Source of the DNA: Alicyclobacillus pomorum DSM 14955
GTDB lineage: Bacteria; Bacillota; Bacilli; Alicyclobacillales; Alicyclobacillaceae
NCBI RefSeq assembly: GCF_000472905.1
Contig: NZ_AXAR01000013.1
Span: 37,443 to 101,442, forward strand
Direction: 5' to 3'
Length of the DNA: 64,000 nucleotides
In this document: positions 10,186-19,354 of the stretch, one piece after another
Layout of the letters: each line of letters begins with the position of its first letter
Numbering within the stretch: the first letter of the stretch is position 1
Position numbers and translations under genes: made by a program
The notes under the pieces: generated by a model
What the model was told of the DNA's origin: nothing
The model's input: the letters and a program-made list of their open reading frames with translations, nothing else
The model's database searches: none

Positions 10186-10845
10186 TTACAGAACGACACC
10201 CTGATCCTGGTACGTATCGTTTTCAAACTTCAGACAACACATCAGACGCCCACACAATCCGGAAATCTTGGTCGGATTGAGAGATAAGCTTTGATCTTTC
10301 GCCATGCGGATGGAGACTGGATCAAACTCCCCCATCCAGGTGCTGCAGCATAACAACCTTCCACACGGCCCAATGCCGCCGAGCAACTTTGCTTCGTCAC
10401 GCACGCCAATTTGACGAAGCTCAATCCGCACGCGAAAGACCGCAGCCAGATCCTTGACGAGTTCACGAAAATCCACGCGGCCATCCGCCGTGAAGTAGAA
10501 AATCAACTTGTTTTTGTCAAAAGTGTACTCGGCGTCCACCAACTTCATTTCTAAACCGTGCGCTGCAACTTTTTGCTTAAATATCACCATTGCATCCTTG
10601 GATAGCCGTCGATTTTCTGCGACCACCTCTGCATCTTTCTCGTCAGCAATACGAATGACCTGCTTGAGCGGCAGAACTACATCGTCCTCCGTAACTTCTT
10701 TCCGACCGACGACGACTTCTCCGTACTCAATGCCGCGCGCAGTCTCCACAATGACGTGGTCTTTGCGTTCTATCGGCAGCTTGCCCGGGTCAAAGTAGTA
10801 AATCTTGCCGGCGGGCTTAAAGCGAACGCCTACCACGCTATACAC
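10186..10845 (-). CDS. ricT: RicT/YaaT (PSP1 domain), short C-terminus
   Basis: A 219-residue PSP1-domain protein. RicT works with RicA and RicF in a complex that carries iron-sulfur clusters and helps RNase Y process mRNAs and sporulation phosphorelay control. The conserved cysteine motifs GPCGRLLCC and GLCGRLMCC are intact. The B. subtilis protein is about 275 residues; here the frame stops soon after CCLKFEND, so about 55 residues are missing. Inverted repeat copy C starts just downstream, which suggests insertion or recombination at this end. The start overlaps holB by eight bases. Confidence 0.92.
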   Translation of the reverse strand: MYSVVGVRFKPAGKIYYFDPGKLPIERKDHVIVETARGIEYGEVVVGRKEVTEDDVVLPLKQVIRIADEKDAEVVAENRRLSKDAMVIFKQKVAAHGLEMKLVDAEYTFDKNKLIFYFTADGRVDFRELVKDLAAVFRVRIELRQIGVRDEAKLLGGIGPCGRLLCCSTWMGEFDPVSIRMAKDQSLSLNPTKISGLCGRLMCCLKFENDTYQDQGVVL

Positions 10846-11782
10846 TTGTTAAAACCTCCCGTAATCGGATGCACATCTGTTCCAAGTTGAGATGAACCGC
10901 GACGTGCGCTTTCATCCGCGTCCGTGCTTCAATCACAACTTGTGCTGCAGAAAACAGTCGTTGTATGGGAATAACCTGCGATTGTCGTTCCAGGTCAGAT
11001 AGATGTTGAGCAAACTTGACGAACTCACGCTCGCCCGCCTTCACGTGCGCCAGGTCTCGGAAATAAACAGCTAATAACCACAGAAAAGCATCAACTCCGA
11101 CATCTCCTGCTGCCTGGACAAGAGCGTCCGCCAACAACAGCGGTTCTTCCTTTCGCACCAGGAGTGTCTCCGCCCATTGTACCACTGCCTTGGAAGTTGC
11201 TGCAAACCATCCATCATCGGACACCTGGGCATCCGTCGTTTGAATATCCGGTAATATGTCTTCCCACGGCTGAACGTTGCCCGCTGACTGCACAGGGTAC
11301 ACAAAGCAGCGGGACACAATGGTTGGCAACACCTTCTGCAGGTTGCTTGCAGAGAGCAGGGCAAACACCGATGGATTCGGCTCCTCCAGCGTCTTCAACA
11401 GTCGGTTAGCCGCCACAACAGTCATGTTGTCCACACCCGGTACAGTGTAGACGAGGCGGCCACCCGTATGACTTTTCCGCGACAGGCGTTCCTGCACTTC
11501 CTCAATTTGAGACGTCTTGACAGAACCGTTGTCACCTGGCATCACGCGAATCGCATCGGGATGGTTGTCCATCTGTAAACACGACGCACAACGGCCGCAC
11601 GGCGCCCCCGGCGCCGTGCACAGCAACAACCTCACTAAATATTCAGTTAATACCTCGGTGTCTTCAGGTTTTCCGACAAACAACATGGCGTGAGGGATGC
11701 GACCACTCTCTATGGTACGATGCAAACGTTCAAGCACATCGGTCTGTATCGGCCAGGATTCAAATGCTGCAATGGATATCAT
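10838..11782 (-). CDS. holB: DNA polymerase III delta' subunit
   Basis: A 314-residue AAA+ clamp-loader subunit. The Walker A position reads VGKPEDTE, which is degenerate as expected for delta', while the Cys4 zinc module (CTAPGAPCGRCASC) and the SRC sensor-1 motif are present. It opens the DnaN clamp together with the dnaX product encoded at 20379. It is followed by ricT with an eight-base overlap and preceded by darA. Confidence 0.94.
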   Translation of the reverse strand: MISIAAFESWPIQTDVLERLHRTIESGRIPHAMLFVGKPEDTEVLTEYLVRLLLCTAPGAPCGRCASCLQMDNHPDAIRVMPGDNGSVKTSQIEEVQERLSRKSHTGGRLVYTVPGVDNMTVVAANRLLKTLEEPNPSVFALLSASNLQKVLPTIVSRCFVYPVQSAGNVQPWEDILPDIQTTDAQVSDDGWFAATSKAVVQWAETLLVRKEEPLLLADALVQAAGDVGVDAFLWLLAVYFRDLAHVKAGEREFVKFAQHLSDLERQSQVIPIQRLFSAAQVVIEARTRMKAHVAVHLNLEQMCIRLREVLTSV

Positions 11783-11791
11783 GATATCTCC

Positions 11792-12121
11792 TTAGAACTG
11801 TTCAAACTGTTCTACGTCAATGACAAATACAGTTGCACCGCCGACTTGCACACTGACTGGATACGGGACGTACGATTCCAGTTGGCTCCCCATGGGAGAC
11901 ATCGGGGTGACGACTTGTTCGCGAGATCGGCAACTGGACTGGATGAGGTCCAACACTTGTGGAACCTTGTCTTCCGTCGTGCCAATCATGAAAGTCGTGT
12001 TGCCCGCGTGGAGAAAGCCGCCGGTACTCGCCATTTTGGTGGCTCGAATGCCTTCCTTGACGAGATTTTGGGCGAGGCGCGGGCTGTCTTTGTCCTGGAC
12101 AACCGCAATAATCATCTTCAC
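11792..12121 (-). CDS. darA: Cyclic-di-AMP receptor DarA (PII-like)
   Basis: A 109-residue PII-like protein that binds c-di-AMP. Matches to DarA/YaaQ include KMIIAVVQDKDSPRL at the N-terminus, STGGFLHAGNTTFMIG, and the C-terminal YVPYPVSVQVGGATVFV. GTG 12121 follows GGGGGG at good spacing; the open frame to 12181 runs into tmk and is not used. Its output partner is not known from the sequence. CbpB, a second c-di-AMP receptor, is encoded at 61623. Confidence 0.95.
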   Translation of the reverse strand: MKMIIAVVQDKDSPRLAQNLVKEGIRATKMASTGGFLHAGNTTFMIGTTEDKVPQVLDLIQSSCRSREQVVTPMSPMGSQLESYVPYPVSVQVGGATVFVIDVEQFEQF

Positions 12122-12141
12122 GGGTAACACACCCCCCTGTT

Positions 12142-12783
12142 TCATTCCAGGTCTACATAACGATTCGCCACGATGTTCCAAATCTCCTGCTCTAGCCGTT
12201 CCGGTGAAGCCGTCGCGTCCAATACCACCACCCGTTCGGGCTCTGCAGCCGCAATGCGGAGAAACTCCTGGCGAACCCGTTGAAAATACTCGGCATCCCG
12301 GCGTTCAATCCGGTCTGGAGCGGATCCGCTTCGGGCATGCAGGACGCGAGACTGACTTTCTTGGACGGGGAGGTCGAACAAGAAGGTCAAGTTGGGCTTT
12401 AGATCTTCCGTCGCGAAGCGATTCAAGCGAGCGACTTCCTCGCTGCCGAGCCCCAAGCCCGCCCCTTGGTATGCAAGACTGGCATCGACATAGCGGTCGC
12501 AGAGTACGACGTCTCCGCGCTCCAACGCCGGTCGTATCACTTGATGCAGCAGCTGCGCGCGGGAAGCAGCGTACAGCAGCGCCTCCGTCCTGGGCGACAG
12601 CGCCGTGTGCTTCGGGTCTAACAGAATTTCCCTCAGTGCGTTGCCAATTTCCGTGCCACCAGGTTCACGCGTCATCACCACGCGCAACCCCTGTGCTTGA
12701 AATTTATGTAGTAAGCGTTCAATCTGTGTGCTCTTGCCCGCTCCATCTAACCCCTCAAAGGTAATGAACAATCTCCTCTGCAC
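12142..12783 (-). CDS. tmk: Thymidylate kinase
   Basis: About 213 residues; phosphorylates dTMP to dTDP. The P-loop FEGLDGAGKST, the DRY motif (CDRYVDASLAYQGAG) and the LID segment with PDRIERRD are visible. The start is uncertain: GTG 12783 gives the usual distance to the P-loop, ATG 12813 overlaps the end of the upstream decarboxylase gene, and a TTG 12 bases further in has AGGAG upstream. Overlap or close spacing implies coupling with the upstream gene. Confidence 0.94.
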   Translation of the reverse strand: MQRRLFITFEGLDGAGKSTQIERLLHKFQAQGLRVVMTREPGGTEIGNALREILLDPKHTALSPRTEALLYAASRAQLLHQVIRPALERGDVVLCDRYVDASLAYQGAGLGLGSEEVARLNRFATEDLKPNLTFLFDLPVQESQSRVLHARSGSAPDRIERRDAEYFQRVRQEFLRIAAAEPERVVVLDATASPERLEQEIWNIVANRYVDLE

Positions 12784-12799
12784 TCCTGTCACATCAGAT

Positions 12800-14194
12800 T
12801 TATGTCGTTTCATCTTGCAGCACGGCAATCAGCCCGTCTCGCATCCCATGGATGTCACTGTGCATGTCGGACAACGCCGTCAACATCTGCACACACGGTT
12901 CGTCCAGTCGCTGTCCAGGCACCACCACCGGTACCCCCGGAGGATACGGTGTGACCATGCCCGCGGAAACTCTGCCGAGTGCCTTTTGGACGGGCACCCA
13001 TTCGGCTGGCTTGCCGAATGCGCGACGTGGGCGGATGGCCAGAGTGCCCATCTGCTCCAATTCGTACGGGACGAAGCCCGTTGCCCTCGACGTGGGTGTC
13101 TGTTGCAAGACGCGATTCACAACGGAAAGGTATCTCGACACTTCCGCACGCGTAATCCCGAATCCAAAAACCGACAGTACGCCGAGACCGTCCGCCAGTT
13201 CCACGTAAATTCCGCTCTCTTGAAGCGCAGACCGGATGGTCATACTCAGTTCCAGACTGCCAGTAGGCAGCCAATGTCGAAGCGGATCTGCAAATGGCAT
13301 CTCGGATGGAAGCAGTCCTGCTTCCGCCAGCACGTTCATCGTCTCCGTTGCAACGCGCGGCCCTTCTTCGCGAAGCCACGCTTGCGCGACGTCGAGTGAC
13401 GCCAACAGAAGGTATGACGGACTGGTGGTCTGCAGCGTCAGCAGCCATCGCTCCAGTGTAGCTGCCGATACCAAGTCTCCCGTGACGTGGACCCAGGCAG
13501 TTTGGGTCAAGCCAGGCAACATTTTGTGCACACTTTGAATGACGACGTCTGCCCCAGCGGCTACACTATGCTTGGGAAACGCCTCAATGAGCCCGAAGTG
13601 CGCGCCATGCGCCTCGTCGACAATCAGCGGCACCCCTTCACTGTGACAGATTTCCGCCAGAGTTGCTACGTCGGCGACAACGCCGTGGTAAGTGGGAGAC
13701 GTCACAAACACGGCTGCTGTATCGGGATGCGCAGCGAGGGCCTGACGAAGGTGCTCTGGACTCGGCGGTTCATGCCGACACTGCTCTGCATGAAACCGAG
13801 AGGGCAGGAACACCGGTTCCGCATCAGCCAGCACAAGCCCCCGCCAAGCGCTTTGGTGAAACGGGCCAGCGAAAAGAACCTTCCGCCCTTCCGCGCACGC
13901 CAAAATCGCGGCCATGATGCCCGCGGAAGATCCGTTCACACTGTACAGGCACTGGTCGCTTCCGTAATACGCTGCAGTTAACTGCTGCGAAGCCAAAATG
14001 CAGCCGTCAGGCTGGTGCAGGTTGTCCAGTCCAGGCAATTCCGTCAAGTCCAGTTTGGCGGCTTGTCCGAGCCAAGTTGCGAAAGCCGACGGCAGCACCC
14101 GCCCCTGTTTGTGCCCGGGTACGTGGAGCGGTACGCGTAGCCGCTCGACTGTATGGATCAGCGCGTCGAGAATCGGTGTCTCTGCCACGTTCAT
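12800..14194 (-). CDS. Orn/Lys/Arg decarboxylase-like PLP enzyme (YaaO type)
   Basis: A 464-residue fold-type I PLP enzyme. The N-terminal LHVPGHKQGR, the Schiff-base segment QSVHKMLPGLTQTA, VDEAHGAHFG and the C-terminal ATGFVPYELEQM block match the YaaO / arginine decarboxylase group. It lacks the N-terminal wing domain of the large enterobacterial enzymes. A substrate cannot be read from the sequence; arginine or lysine is usual. ATG 14194 is close to its AGAGG, and GTG 14188 has better spacing. The gene heads the tmk-darA-holB run. Confidence 0.88.
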   Translation of the reverse strand: MNVAETPILDALIHTVERLRVPLHVPGHKQGRVLPSAFATWLGQAAKLDLTELPGLDNLHQPDGCILASQQLTAAYYGSDQCLYSVNGSSAGIMAAILACAEGRKVLFAGPFHQSAWRGLVLADAEPVFLPSRFHAEQCRHEPPSPEHLRQALAAHPDTAAVFVTSPTYHGVVADVATLAEICHSEGVPLIVDEAHGAHFGLIEAFPKHSVAAGADVVIQSVHKMLPGLTQTAWVHVTGDLVSAATLERWLLTLQTTSPSYLLLASLDVAQAWLREEGPRVATETMNVLAEAGLLPSEMPFADPLRHWLPTGSLELSMTIRSALQESGIYVELADGLGVLSVFGFGITRAEVSRYLSVVNRVLQQTPTSRATGFVPYELEQMGTLAIRPRRAFGKPAEWVPVQKALGRVSAGMVTPYPPGVPVVVPGQRLDEPCVQMLTALSDMHSDIHGMRDGLIAVLQDETT

Positions 14195-14457
14195 AACCTC
14201 TCATCACGATGCGTATTCACGATACGTACGGACTGTGCATCATCACCCTCTATGATACAATACGGATGACATCTACGTCGGTGGTGGACAACCAAGCGCC
14301 GCGTGTTTTATCGTGAAGTCATCACATGGAGCGTTCTGCAAGAGTCTCAAACATCGGTTCGCACTGTGGTTGTCTTGCACGACTCTGGAGTGCGGCAACC
14401 GTGTGCGGCACCTGGTGTCCAGCATTCTTGTATGTCGCTAGATTGGGAGGAAACACC

Positions 14458-15885
14458 GTGTCGATTCAACAGACAAACGGGCTCAGCCTCATTCTCCGTT
14501 TGAAAATTCACTCCAGCTCGGCATTTAGCGAAGTCGCTTCAGCGATTGGCGAAGCCGGCGGCGACATCATCGCAGTGGACGTCATCCACGTCGGCAAGGA
14601 CCACGTGATCCGCGACATCACCGTCAACGTCCACAACGAAGCGCACCGCGAGCGCGTCGTCGAATCTCTGTCGCGCCGCCCCGGTATACAAGTCATTAAC
14701 GTGTCCGACCGGACGTTCCTGATGCACCTTGGCGGCAAGATTGAAGTACAACCCAAATTGCCAGTTAAAAACCGGGACGATTTGTCTCGCGTATATACCC
14801 CAGGCGTAGCCCGCATTTGTGAAGAAATTCACCGCGATCCGTCCAAGGCGTTCCAACTGACCATCAAGCGCAACACCGTCGCGGTGGTGAGCGACGGCAC
14901 CGCAGTGCTGGGGCTTGGCGACATCGGTCCCGAAGCTGCCCTCCCCGTCATGGAAGGTAAGGCGATGTTGTTTAAACAGTTTGCAGGCGTTGACGCCTTC
15001 CCGATTTGTCTGAACACCAAAGACCCCGACGAAATTGTTGCCATTGTCAAGGCGATTGCGCCTGCGTTTGGCGGCATCAACTTGGAAGACATCTCGTCGC
15101 CACGCTGCTTCGAAATCGAGGAGCGACTACGCGAAGAGTTGGACATCCCTGTGTTCCACGACGATCAACACGGCACCGCCGTCGTGTTCCTCGCCGGCCT
15201 TCTGAACGCCGTGAAAATTGTCGGAAAGCGGATGGAAGACCTGCGCGTTGTCGTCTGTGGCATCGGCGCAGCGGGCATCGCGTGTACGCGAATTTTGCAG
15301 GCAGCAGGTGTACAGAACATCATCGGCGTCGATAAGGCTGGCATCATCGAGAAGAACAAGGCGTACGACAACCCCATGTGGGCCTGGTACGCGCAGCACT
15401 CGAATCCAGAAGGTCGTACCGGCAACCTGGCTGCAGCCATCAAAGGAGCAGACGTGTTCCTTGGCGTGTCCGGCCCTGGGGTCCTGAAAGTGGAACACCT
15501 GAAATCCATGGCGCGCGATCCCATCGTGTTCGCGATGGCGAATCCGATTCCGGAGATTGCTCCCGAAGAAGCGGAACCTTACGTCCGAGTCTTGGCCACG
15601 GGTCGCTCCGACTATCCAAACCAAATCAACAACGTGCTGTGCTTCCCTGGTATCTTCCGGGGCGCTTTGAAGGCGCGTGCGCGCGAAATCAACGAAGAAA
15701 TGAAGCTGGCAGCCGCACATGCGATTGCAAGTTGCGTGCCAGAGGATCAGCTGAACGAGCAGTACATCGTTCCTACCGCGTTCAACACCAATGTGGTCAA
15801 AGCTGTCAGCCGAGCGGTCACAGAAGCCGCCTACCGCACGGGCGTGGCGCGCAGGGAATCTCCCCACGCATTTCCTGGCATCTAA
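14458..15885 (+). CDS. NAD-dependent malic enzyme with N-terminal ACT domain
   Basis: A 475-residue enzyme that decarboxylates malate to pyruvate. Residues about 10-85 form an ACT-like domain, which suggests allosteric control by a small ligand. The catalytic part has SRVYTPGVARICEEI, the lysine region GPEAALPVMEGKA, the metal-binding INLEDISSP and HDDQHGTA, and the Rossmann loop CGIGAAGIA. GTG 14458 follows GGGAGG by seven bases. Divergent from the decarboxylase gene. Cofactor preference for NAD is inferred from the family. Confidence 0.92.
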   Translation: MSIQQTNGLSLILRLKIHSSSAFSEVASAIGEAGGDIIAVDVIHVGKDHVIRDITVNVHNEAHRERVVESLSRRPGIQVINVSDRTFLMHLGGKIEVQPKLPVKNRDDLSRVYTPGVARICEEIHRDPSKAFQLTIKRNTVAVVSDGTAVLGLGDIGPEAALPVMEGKAMLFKQFAGVDAFPICLNTKDPDEIVAIVKAIAPAFGGINLEDISSPRCFEIEERLREELDIPVFHDDQHGTAVVFLAGLLNAVKIVGKRMEDLRVVVCGIGAAGIACTRILQAAGVQNIIGVDKAGIIEKNKAYDNPMWAWYAQHSNPEGRTGNLAAAIKGADVFLGVSGPGVLKVEHLKSMARDPIVFAMANPIPEIAPEEAEPYVRVLATGRSDYPNQINNVLCFPGIFRGALKARAREINEEMKLAAAHAIASCVPEDQLNEQYIVPTAFNTNVVKAVSRAVTEAAYRTGVARRESPHAFPGI

Positions 15886-15925
15886 TCAGGGAAGAAGCTT
15901 TCAACCAGTAGTGCAACCGATAAAT

Positions 15926-15962
15926 GAAAGAGGCTGCGGACAATCGCAGCCTCTTTCCCGTT
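15926..15962 (+). terminator. Terminator of malic enzyme gene
   Basis: A 13-base-pair stem (15926-15938 with 15945-15957) followed by CCGTTT; the T tract is short. It also separates the convergent csfB. Confidence 0.65.
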
Positions 15963-15971
15963 TCTGCCATT

Positions 15972-16157
15972 CTAAGAAATGGCAGCCAACCAAATCTTCT
16001 TCATGCAGTCAATGTAATAACGATAGCGAAGGTCCGAAACATCTGTGGCCACAATGTCGCGCTCACAGTCAGCGCAGAGAAACTGGCCGCAAATGAAAAT
16101 ACCCGCAGGCTTATGTTCGTTGCACACGATGCAGCTGTTCATCGGCTTCTCTTCCAC
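15972..16157 (-). CDS. csfB: Anti-sigma-G factor Gin (CsfB)
   Basis: A 61-residue zinc-ribbon protein. CIVC and CADC supply the two cysteine pairs, and the flanking HKPAGIFICGQFLC and YYIDCMKKI resemble Gin, which holds sigma-G inactive in the forespore until engulfment ends and inhibits sigma-E as well. The start could be the first ATG or the ATG five codons later. In B. subtilis csfB lies in the same yaaO-tmk neighbourhood. Transcription there is under sigma-F; I could not assign a promoter here. Confidence 0.88.
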   Translation of the reverse strand: MEEKPMNSCIVCNEHKPAGIFICGQFLCADCERDIVATDVSDLRYRYYIDCMKKIWLAAIS

Positions 16158-16324
16158 TCAGTATCACCAACCTAGAAAGTCAGACGCACGAACGACGTCG
16201 CTTTGCGAAACGCTCCATCAAACACGCTTGTCTATTGCGGCACTCAGCCGGGTGCGCTGGTGCGCCGAACGGAGAAAGCATGTCGGTCTACCAGTCAGTA
16301 TGCCTTTCTCAAAGAGAAACTATA

Positions 16325-16945
16325 CTACCATATCTGATGAAACCCGATGAACATCAGTAGCAGTCCCGCAACATACGTCGCTTTGTCGCCCAGCGTATTC
16401 GCAGCATATTTGCGTCCAAGATAAGCACTGATGCCAAGTAATAGATAGCTGCACACCGCGACCGCGAGCGCGGTCTCCAGGACACCGATGTGGACAGCAC
16501 CCGCGTCAAAGCCTCCGGCAAGGGCATTCAGTGCGAGCGCGATGCCCAGGACGAGCGCTTCCTTGATGCTGATGGTCTGTGACCTGTCGAAGTCTGCCTC
16601 TACTGGGTCTTGCAAGATCCTCGTGACCACATTTTGCGTGGACTGAGACTTGTCGGACGAACGTTTCGGGCACCGCCTACGCCATGGTTCAAGAAGCACC
16701 CAGATGCCGACCAGCAACATGACGGTGCCCCCGGTCAGTATGGCATATCGCGGCTCTACATATTGGGTCATCGTATCACCGACCGCACCTGCCAGGTAGG
16801 TCGCAGCGCCCGATATCCCGGCAATCAGTGCGTTGGCCACCCAAGAGATTGTGATTCCGCGCGCGCCGTAGGCAATGCCAACGCCCGCGTTATCGAGGTT
16901 GGAGGCGACAGCAATAGCGACGATGGTGATGATTATGGACCCCAT
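16325..16945 (-). CDS. ytaF: Sporulation membrane protein YtaF (MntP-like)
   Basis: A 206-residue integral membrane protein with two three-helix halves joined by a basic hydrophilic loop (about 90-125), matching YtaF and the wider MntP manganese exporter family. Each half contains the paired NxDNxxVG / NALAGGFDAG motif that would form the ion site. ATG 16945 follows GGGGAGG by seven bases. The B. subtilis protein is sporulation-linked but its cargo is not established. Confidence 0.88.
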   Translation of the reverse strand: MGSIIITIVAIAVASNLDNAGVGIAYGARGITISWVANALIAGISGAATYLAGAVGDTMTQYVEPRYAILTGGTVMLLVGIWVLLEPWRRRCPKRSSDKSQSTQNVVTRILQDPVEADFDRSQTISIKEALVLGIALALNALAGGFDAGAVHIGVLETALAVAVCSYLLLGISAYLGRKYAANTLGDKATYVAGLLLMFIGFHQIW

Positions 16946-17029
16946 GCAGCACCCTCCCCACCTGACTCCATACAACTTATGTGGTATGGCTTGTTGGTGT
17001 TTCCTAGGTCGCAAGTTTGTAGGGTGTGC

Positions 17030-17035
17030 TATAAT
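17030..17035 (+). promoter_or_regulatory. Extended -10 promoter for the spoVB-like gene
   Basis: TGCTATAAT gives a consensus TATAAT (17030-17035) with an extended TGn; no good -35 is present. The leader would be about 25 bases. Confidence 0.6.
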
Positions 17036-17064
17036 TGCGTTGCCGTTTTTGGGGGGTGAAGTGC

Positions 17065-18711
17065 GTGGCCGGTAAGAAGGGGCAAAGCCTCGCGCGTGGC
17101 ACGTCGGTCATGGTATTGATGGTGACGTTGGCAAAGGTACTCGGCCTGCTCTGGATTGTGCCGTTGTCACGCCTGATCCATGAAGAGGGTATCGGTATTT
17201 ACTCACAAGCGTACTCTCTGTATATCTTCGTTCTGACACTGTCTACTGCTGGATTCCCCACGGCCATGGGAAAACTGATTGCCGAAAAACTCGCATTGCG
17301 CAAATACGCAGACGTTGAGCAGCTGTACAGGATTACCATGCGCACGGTGATATTGTTCGGCCTTGTGCTGTTTTTCGTCACCTGGTTTGGCGCGCCATTG
17401 TACGGCAGCCTGACTGCCTTGAAGGAGTCCCACCAGGCACGAGACGCCCTCACGATGTCCATTCGCGCATTGGCACCAGCTCTTCTCGTGGTGCCCTTGG
17501 AGAGCGCATTGCGCGGGTACATGCAAGGTTTTCAGAAGTTGGAGCCTTCCGCCTACTCGCAAGCCGTTGAACAGCTCTTCCGAGTCGCAACCATCGTGAT
17601 TGGCGCTGATTTGGTGATGAGTGCAGGCGGAAGTGTCGCTGCTGGTGCGGCGGCCGCCACATTGGGGGCGTTTGTGGGCGCGCTGGCTGGTGTGATATTG
17701 CTGATTTTTTCAGTCATCCCGATGCGGCGGCGATTTCTGGTGCGCGTAGCCAAGCAACAAGCGCAGCTCACACAACGAGAAGCGCTGCGTACGCTGATGA
17801 AGTACGCTTTGCCAGTGAGCCTGGGATCGCTCGTGGTCCCCATATCAGGCATGGTCGACTCACTGACCATCACGAACTTCCTCATGCTCGCGGGTGACAG
17901 CTACACAGCGGCAAATGCGGCCTACGGTATTTTCTCACGACAAGCCATGCAGCTCATTCAGTTGCCGCTCGCGTTTGCCATGGCGCTCGGCGTCTCGGTC
18001 CTACCGGCCATCGCTGAGGCAAACGCCGTCCGCAACCAGACTGCCGTGGAAATAAGGATACGCACAACAATACGCTCCATGATGTTTATGACACTCCCTG
18101 TCGCAGCCACTTTGTTGGTGCTCGGACGCCCACTGGATCAATTACTGTCCGGAGACACCAAAGGTGCTGTGATTATTTCCAGCGTCTGCTTCATGGGGAT
18201 CTTCAGCAGCTTGGAGCTGATCTCCACGTACATGCTGCAAGGACTGGGCAAAATGTATCGCCCAGTCCGGAACATGTTCATTGGCGTGGTCGTCAAGATT
18301 GTCATGAACTTGGTGCTCATCCTGCCATTTCACATCATCGGCGCTGCCATCGCCACAACACTCGGCTACCTGGTGTCAACGTCGTTGAACGTGTCGGCCG
18401 TTCGCAAGTACTCCAATGTGCACTTCTCAGTATGGAAACTCAGCGCTCCACTGATCCTGGCGTCCATCGTCTGTAGTGTGGGGCTGTTCATCGGCGACAA
18501 GGTGGGACTGGCACTCGCGGGCGACTTCACATCGCCTGACGTGAAGGCCCTGATTGAGGTGATCTCTGGCATTGCCGTTGGGGGGGTCTTGTACCTCGCG
18601 TCAACCCTGTGGTTTCGCGCTGTGTCCCCGTCCGAGCTGCAGCGTATCCCGTTCGTCGGCCGTCGGCTGTCACCGTTGGCGCAGAGAATGCAGCGGCGTA
18701 GATCCGCTTGA
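17065..18711 (+). CDS. SpoVB-like polysaccharide/lipid II flippase
   Basis: A 548-residue MOP superfamily transporter with about 14 membrane helices. The N-terminal GTSVMVLMVTLAKVLGLLWIVPLSRL and the repeated helix-loop pattern match SpoVB, YtgP and MurJ-type flippases that move lipid-linked precursors across the membrane. GTG 17065 follows GGGGGG at nine bases. Its position among sporulation genes favours a spore cortex role, but a vegetative flippase (YtgP/Amj-like) cannot be excluded. Confidence 0.85.
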   Translation: MAGKKGQSLARGTSVMVLMVTLAKVLGLLWIVPLSRLIHEEGIGIYSQAYSLYIFVLTLSTAGFPTAMGKLIAEKLALRKYADVEQLYRITMRTVILFGLVLFFVTWFGAPLYGSLTALKESHQARDALTMSIRALAPALLVVPLESALRGYMQGFQKLEPSAYSQAVEQLFRVATIVIGADLVMSAGGSVAAGAAAATLGAFVGALAGVILLIFSVIPMRRRFLVRVAKQQAQLTQREALRTLMKYALPVSLGSLVVPISGMVDSLTITNFLMLAGDSYTAANAAYGIFSRQAMQLIQLPLAFAMALGVSVLPAIAEANAVRNQTAVEIRIRTTIRSMMFMTLPVAATLLVLGRPLDQLLSGDTKGAVIISSVCFMGIFSSLELISTYMLQGLGKMYRPVRNMFIGVVVKIVMNLVLILPFHIIGAAIATTLGYLVSTSLNVSAVRKYSNVHFSVWKLSAPLILASIVCSVGLFIGDKVGLALAGDFTSPDVKALIEVISGIAVGGVLYLASTLWFRAVSPSELQRIPFVGRRLSPLAQRMQRRRSA

Positions 18712-18714
18712 AGC

Positions 18715-18981
18715 TCAGATAAACCACGCCTTCAAAACCACGAGTGCAGCAACGCCAGGTATGCCAAGGAAGCCGGCGGTCAAAGCGGTGATGGGATTAA
18801 ACGGGAGATGAAACTGAAAGTATCCGCCAATCCAGTTGACGGCGAGTACAAACAGGCATCCGAGGACGGCGCTTTTCGCCAACTTCCAGAACATCTGTCC
18901 GGGATAGCGCACGAATTGCGAAACGACGTAAACGCCCGCTAAGAAAAGTCCAATTCCAATCAGCAGTTGTTGCTGAGTCAT
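18715..18981 (-). CDS. bofA: Pro-sigma-K processing inhibitor BofA
   Basis: An 88-residue protein with two or three membrane helices that matches BofA, which with SpoIVFA blocks the intramembrane protease SpoIVFB until the forespore signals. The C-terminal NPITALTAGFLGIPGVAAL is the family signature. It is convergent with the spoVB-like gene with a four-base gap and lies downstream of yaaL and recR as in B. subtilis. Confidence 0.93.
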   Translation of the reverse strand: MTQQQLLIGIGLFLAGVYVVSQFVRYPGQMFWKLAKSAVLGCLFVLAVNWIGGYFQFHLPFNPITALTAGFLGIPGVAALVVLKAWFI

Positions 18982-19050
18982 GGCTCGTCCGCCTCCTGTC
19001 GCTACGAATCTATGCAGAGTGACCCGTGGCTAGAACACAGGTTCCGCACA

Positions 19051-19353
19051 TCAATCGTTTTCTGACCAATACCACTGGATCCCATCAAGGGAGAGATTCC
19101 ACCTCCGAGCCAGTTGGAACAGGTAGCTGAAGTGGCGCTCTGCTGCGCCTAGGCGGAACACAATGTGATCAATCAGGAGCGGATCGGCCACGGCTTCAAA
19201 CTGCTGCCGGGCAATTTCCAACTCCTGCTTGGACTTCCGGAGTGTCTGCAAAAACGCTTCGATATCCTCTTGTGACATACTTTCCACTTCCGCCGATGAA
19301 GAAAATGCCAACGGTACCGACGTGGCGACTGACGGTCTTTGGTTCGTGTCCAT
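19051..19353 (-). CDS. yaaL: YaaL family (DUF2508) protein
   Basis: A 100-residue protein whose C-terminal 70 residues form a helical hairpin (ESMSQEDIEAFLQTL to RHFSYLFQLARRW) matching the DUF2508/YaaL family found between recR and bofA. Function is unknown. The N-terminal 25 residues are longer than in B. subtilis YaaL. ATG 19353 or TTG 19356 could be the start. The ribosome binding site GGGGGAGG (19364-19371) is inside the 3' arm of a strong terminator-like hairpin (19358-19412). Confidence 0.8.
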   Translation of the reverse strand: MDTNQRPSVATSVPLAFSSSAEVESMSQEDIEAFLQTLRKSKQELEIARQQFEAVADPLLIDHIVFRLGAAERHFSYLFQLARRWNLSLDGIQWYWSEND

Positions 19354-19354
19354 C

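Noticed and set aside
14326..14457. 44-residue extension of the malic enzyme
   Set aside because: The GTG at 14458 follows GGGAGG and begins the ACT domain; the extension is Cys-rich and unrelated.
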